Shown piece by piece: positions 14,234 through 16,146 of a stretch of DNA of 16,146 nucleotides. The DNA comes from Spirochaetaceae bacterium. Lineage in GTDB: Bacteria > Spirochaetota > Spirochaetia > B11-G9. A program made the position numbers and the translations under genes. Every line of letters starts with the position of its first letter. Within the stretch, counting starts at the first letter, position 1. The notes under the pieces were generated by a model. That model searched no databases and was not told the origin of the DNA. It was given only the letters and a program-made list of their open reading frames with translations. The stretch is from the NCBI GenBank assembly GCA_030633365.1, contig DAOVSY010000021.1:1-16146 (forward strand), read 5' to 3'.

Positions 14234-15343
14234 ATGAATGATGAGAATAAAAAAATATTACTTCTGGTTGAAGATGAAGTTTTAATTGCTATGGCAAAGC
14301 AGCAGGAACTTGAAAACTATGGGTATAATGTTATAACTGTAAATTCAGGAGAAAAAGCTGTTTTACTATCTAAAGAAAATAAGCATATAGATCTTATTCT
14401 AATGGATATTGATTTAGGCCGGGGAATAGATGGAACAGAAGCTGCTGAATTAATATTGAAGGAGAGGCAAATACCTGTTGTATTTGTTTCCAGTCATACT
14501 GAACCGGAAGTTGTGGAGAAAACTGAAAAAATTACTTCCTATGGTTATGTTGTTAAAAATTCCAACATTACAGTACTGGATGCTTCAATCAAAATGGCGT
14601 TTAAGCTGTACAAGGCTCACACCGAATTAAATGATAGTAATGAGAAATTTTCCAAAGCTTTTGATAATCATCCTACAGCAATGACCATTTTTAACACAAA
14701 AACTGGTAAAAGGATTGATATAAATAAAAGTTATACAGATCTGTTAAAAATTGATAAGCAAATATTTTTAAATGGTAACGCATTTACTGATAATATGTGG
14801 TGGGTTGATCCTGATGAACCAGGAAAAGGAATTAAATTATTAAAAGAAAAAAAAGAGATAAGTAATTATCCAATGAATCTTATTGATAGAAAAGGTGTCA
14901 TTAAAAATCTTATTGCAAATGCATCTTTACTGGATAATGATACAAATTCCAATCTTGCGATAGTATCTTTTGTAGATGTAACTGAAATTAAAAAATTTCA
15001 GGAACATTTAATTACTGCAGAAGCCAAATATGAAAAACTTTTTAAACTTGGTTTTGAAGGATTAATTTTTCATAAAGATGGTGTAGCACTTGAAGTTAAC
15101 AATGTCTTCCTGGAAATTACAGGGTATAAAAAAGAGGAAATAATTGGCCAAAATTTAATTTCGTATGTGATACTTCCTCAATATCATTCTTTAGTAGCTG
15201 AAAAAATAAAAGAAAAGTATACAAAACCATATGAAATTGAAGCAATTAAAAAGAATGGTGAAATAATCCGGGTTGAGCTTGAATCCAGGGATATTGAGGG
15301 AGAGGATACAAGGATAACGGCTTTTAGGGAATTAAAAAATTAA
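14234..15343 (+). CDS. Receiver-PAS-PAS response regulator without a recognised output domain
   Basis: This 369-residue cytoplasmic protein has a receiver domain (about 6-125) with Glu13-Asp14, phospho-acceptor Asp58, VSSH in the switch strand (85-88) and Lys108. A PAS domain follows at about 137-255, ending in a typical VDVTEIKK, and a second PAS at about 263-366 that contains GFEGLIFH and FLEITGYKKEEIIGQ, ending with ITAFRELKN. Proteins of this layout often continue into a kinase, a GGDEF or another output domain. Here the stop falls just after the second PAS, and the next 71 bases encode nothing. It could be a phosphorylation-controlled sensor adaptor or a shortened kinase. The ATG has AGGAG ten bases upstream. 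It is divergent from the hybrid kinase, its likely phosphodonor. Confidence 0.85.
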   Translation: MNDENKKILLLVEDEVLIAMAKQQELENYGYNVITVNSGEKAVLLSKENKHIDLILMDIDLGRGIDGTEAAELILKERQIPVVFVSSHTEPEVVEKTEKITSYGYVVKNSNITVLDASIKMAFKLYKAHTELNDSNEKFSKAFDNHPTAMTIFNTKTGKRIDINKSYTDLLKIDKQIFLNGNAFTDNMWWVDPDEPGKGIKLLKEKKEISNYPMNLIDRKGVIKNLIANASLLDNDTNSNLAIVSFVDVTEIKKFQEHLITAEAKYEKLFKLGFEGLIFHKDGVALEVNNVFLEITGYKKEEIIGQNLISYVILPQYHSLVAEKIKEKYTKPYEIEAIKKNGEIIRVELESRDIEGEDTRITAFRELKN

Positions 15344-15373
15344 TAAAGTTTGAGATTAATAATACTCAATTGG

Positions 15374-15394
15374 AAAAAAATCAATAATTTATTG
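15374..15394 (-). terminator. Weak AT-rich terminator candidate after the methyltransferase
   Basis: On the - strand, CAATAA and TTATTG (15394-15382, around one central base) can form a five- or six-pair stem, followed after one base by seven T residues (15380-15374). It lies 20 bases past the methyltransferase stop. The stem is short and nearly all A-T, so termination would be inefficient. Confidence 0.3.
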
Positions 15395-15414
15395 TATTTG
15401 AAATATAAGTATTC

Positions 15415-16146
15415 TTAAACTGTAATCTCCGGAAAAGGATTCTCCCACTGCCAGCCTGTTTTACCTGTTTCTCTGAATCTCTCCAGTCTTCTAATTGTAA
15501 GTTCTGCAAAAACAGGATCTCTGTCAAAGGTTATGCATCTTCGATCAAGTTTTTCAGCAGCTATTAAAGTTGTTCCGGAGTGGGCAAAAAAGTCGGCAAC
15601 CATGTCTCCTGGTTTTGAACTTGTCTGTATAATTCTCTCTATAGACTTTAGTGGTTTTTGGGCATAGGCCCCTGGGATATTTTCTTCCATTCGGTAAAAA
15701 ACCTGTTGTATATCCAGCCATATATTCCCTGGTCTTATTGTATCAGATTTTCCTCTCTCCAGATTATCTGTAATTTTTCCATTTATTGTTTTGTAGTACC
15801 CTTTTAACACCTTTGGAATATCAGTATAAGCTACCTTAAAATAAGGATCTCCTTTAGTGTAATATAGAAGCTCCTGGCGAACAGCCATCCAGTTTTTCTG
15901 TGTACCGTATCCTCTTTGATTTCTAAGACTTATAAAACTTCGGGATGTGAGTTCTTTATATTTTCTCATAAGGATCATAAATTCCGGTAAAGGTTGAAAT
16001 CCTCTTTTTTGATCTGCACCAAGCCATACGTAAAGGTGACTGTTCTCTGACATTATATCCAGGGAATTTCCGATCCAGTTTTCTGAAAACTCTATGTAAT
16101 TTTCTATATCTATTCTGGATAACTGGTTTGTATTTTTATTTCCTAC
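15415..16146 (-). CDS. Site-specific DNA methyltransferase, N6/N4 beta class (5' partial)
   Basis: This is the C-terminal part of an S-adenosylmethionine-dependent DNA amino-methyltransferase. The frame is open to the right edge, so at least 31 residues precede the first internal ATG at 16053 and the gene starts outside the window; 243 residues are visible. The order of motifs is that of the beta class: the AdoMet-binding motif lies near the C terminus as DFFAHSGTT (residues 154-162 counted from the internal ATG), after QKP (132-134), and is followed by a strand with FDRDP (176-180). The catalytic DPPY-type motif must lie in the missing N-terminal part. The glycine usually found after FA is His here, a variant I recall in related enzymes. 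No restriction endonuclease is visible in the window; an orphan methyltransferase is possible, but the neighbour is not seen. Confidence 0.85.
   Translation of the reverse strand, partial: VGNKNTNQLSRIDIENYIEFSENWIGNSLDIMSENSHLYVWLGADQKRGFQPLPEFMILMRKYKELTSRSFISLRNQRGYGTQKNWMAVRQELLYYTKGDPYFKVAYTDIPKVLKGYYKTINGKITDNLERGKSDTIRPGNIWLDIQQVFYRMEENIPGAYAQKPLKSIERIIQTSSKPGDMVADFFAHSGTTLIAAEKLDRRCITFDRDPVFAELTIRRLERFRETGKTGWQWENPFPEITV

Noticed and set aside
15344..15414. Frameshifted kinase remnant after the receiver-PAS-PAS gene
   Set aside because: The 71 bases are AT-rich with no H, N or G box in any frame.
1..16146. CRISPR arrays, tRNA or rRNA genes, insertion sequences, prophage
   Set aside because: No regularly spaced repeats, no tRNA-like cloverleaf and no transposase or integrase-like protein is seen on either strand.

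Overview
The window is ordinary-looking chromosomal DNA from an AT-rich bacterium with Shine-Dalgarno sites at most genes. I see no transposase, integrase, CRISPR array, tRNA or rRNA. A spirochaete is my best guess: a short lipoprotein with a loose lipobox, a PilZ-type protein, and large two-component proteins carrying solute-binding, PAS and receiver modules all fit. This is an inference from gene content, not from a marker gene.

Layout. Bases 1-1681 (+) hold a phosphate import pair, a DUF47/PhoU-like regulator (cut by the left edge) and a PiT permease. A long imperfect palindrome follows, then a promoter and a translationally coupled pair (1826-3309, +): an unrecognised protein with phosphoribosyltransferase-like motifs and a small PilZ-like, presumably c-di-GMP-binding, protein. 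From 8510 down to 3315 (- strand) six genes run head to tail: two half-size permeases, seryl-tRNA synthetase (serS), and a complete energy-coupling-factor (ECF) transporter made of a fused double ATPase, EcfT and an S component. The permeases and the serS-ecf group probably have separate promoters. Two GC-rich hairpins sit in the serS-ecfA and ecfT-ecfS gaps.

From 8685 (+) come a small lipoprotein and an FAD/NAD(P)H oxidoreductase. The oxidoreductase gene overlaps, tail to tail, a 1273-residue hybrid histidine kinase (10295-14116, -) with two different extracytoplasmic sensor regions. Divergent from the kinase is a receiver-PAS-PAS protein with no recognisable output domain (14234-15343, +). 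The window ends in a beta-class DNA methyltransferase (-), cut by the right edge before its catalytic motif.

How the parts work together. The clearest units are phosphate uptake (DUF47-PiT), vitamin-type micronutrient uptake (the three ECF genes) and a probable signalling pair (hybrid kinase and receiver-PAS-PAS protein, transcribed divergently from a 117-base region). The points most worth a second look are the PRTase-like/PilZ coupled pair, the ECF ATPase with one consensus and one degenerate nucleotide site, the terminator-like hairpin whose loop contains the serS stop codon, and two genes (serS and the kinase) that seem to be transcribed without a 5' leader. No gap between genes exceeds 180 bases. 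I did not find an unmistakable new system; the PRTase-like/PilZ pair is the nearest candidate.
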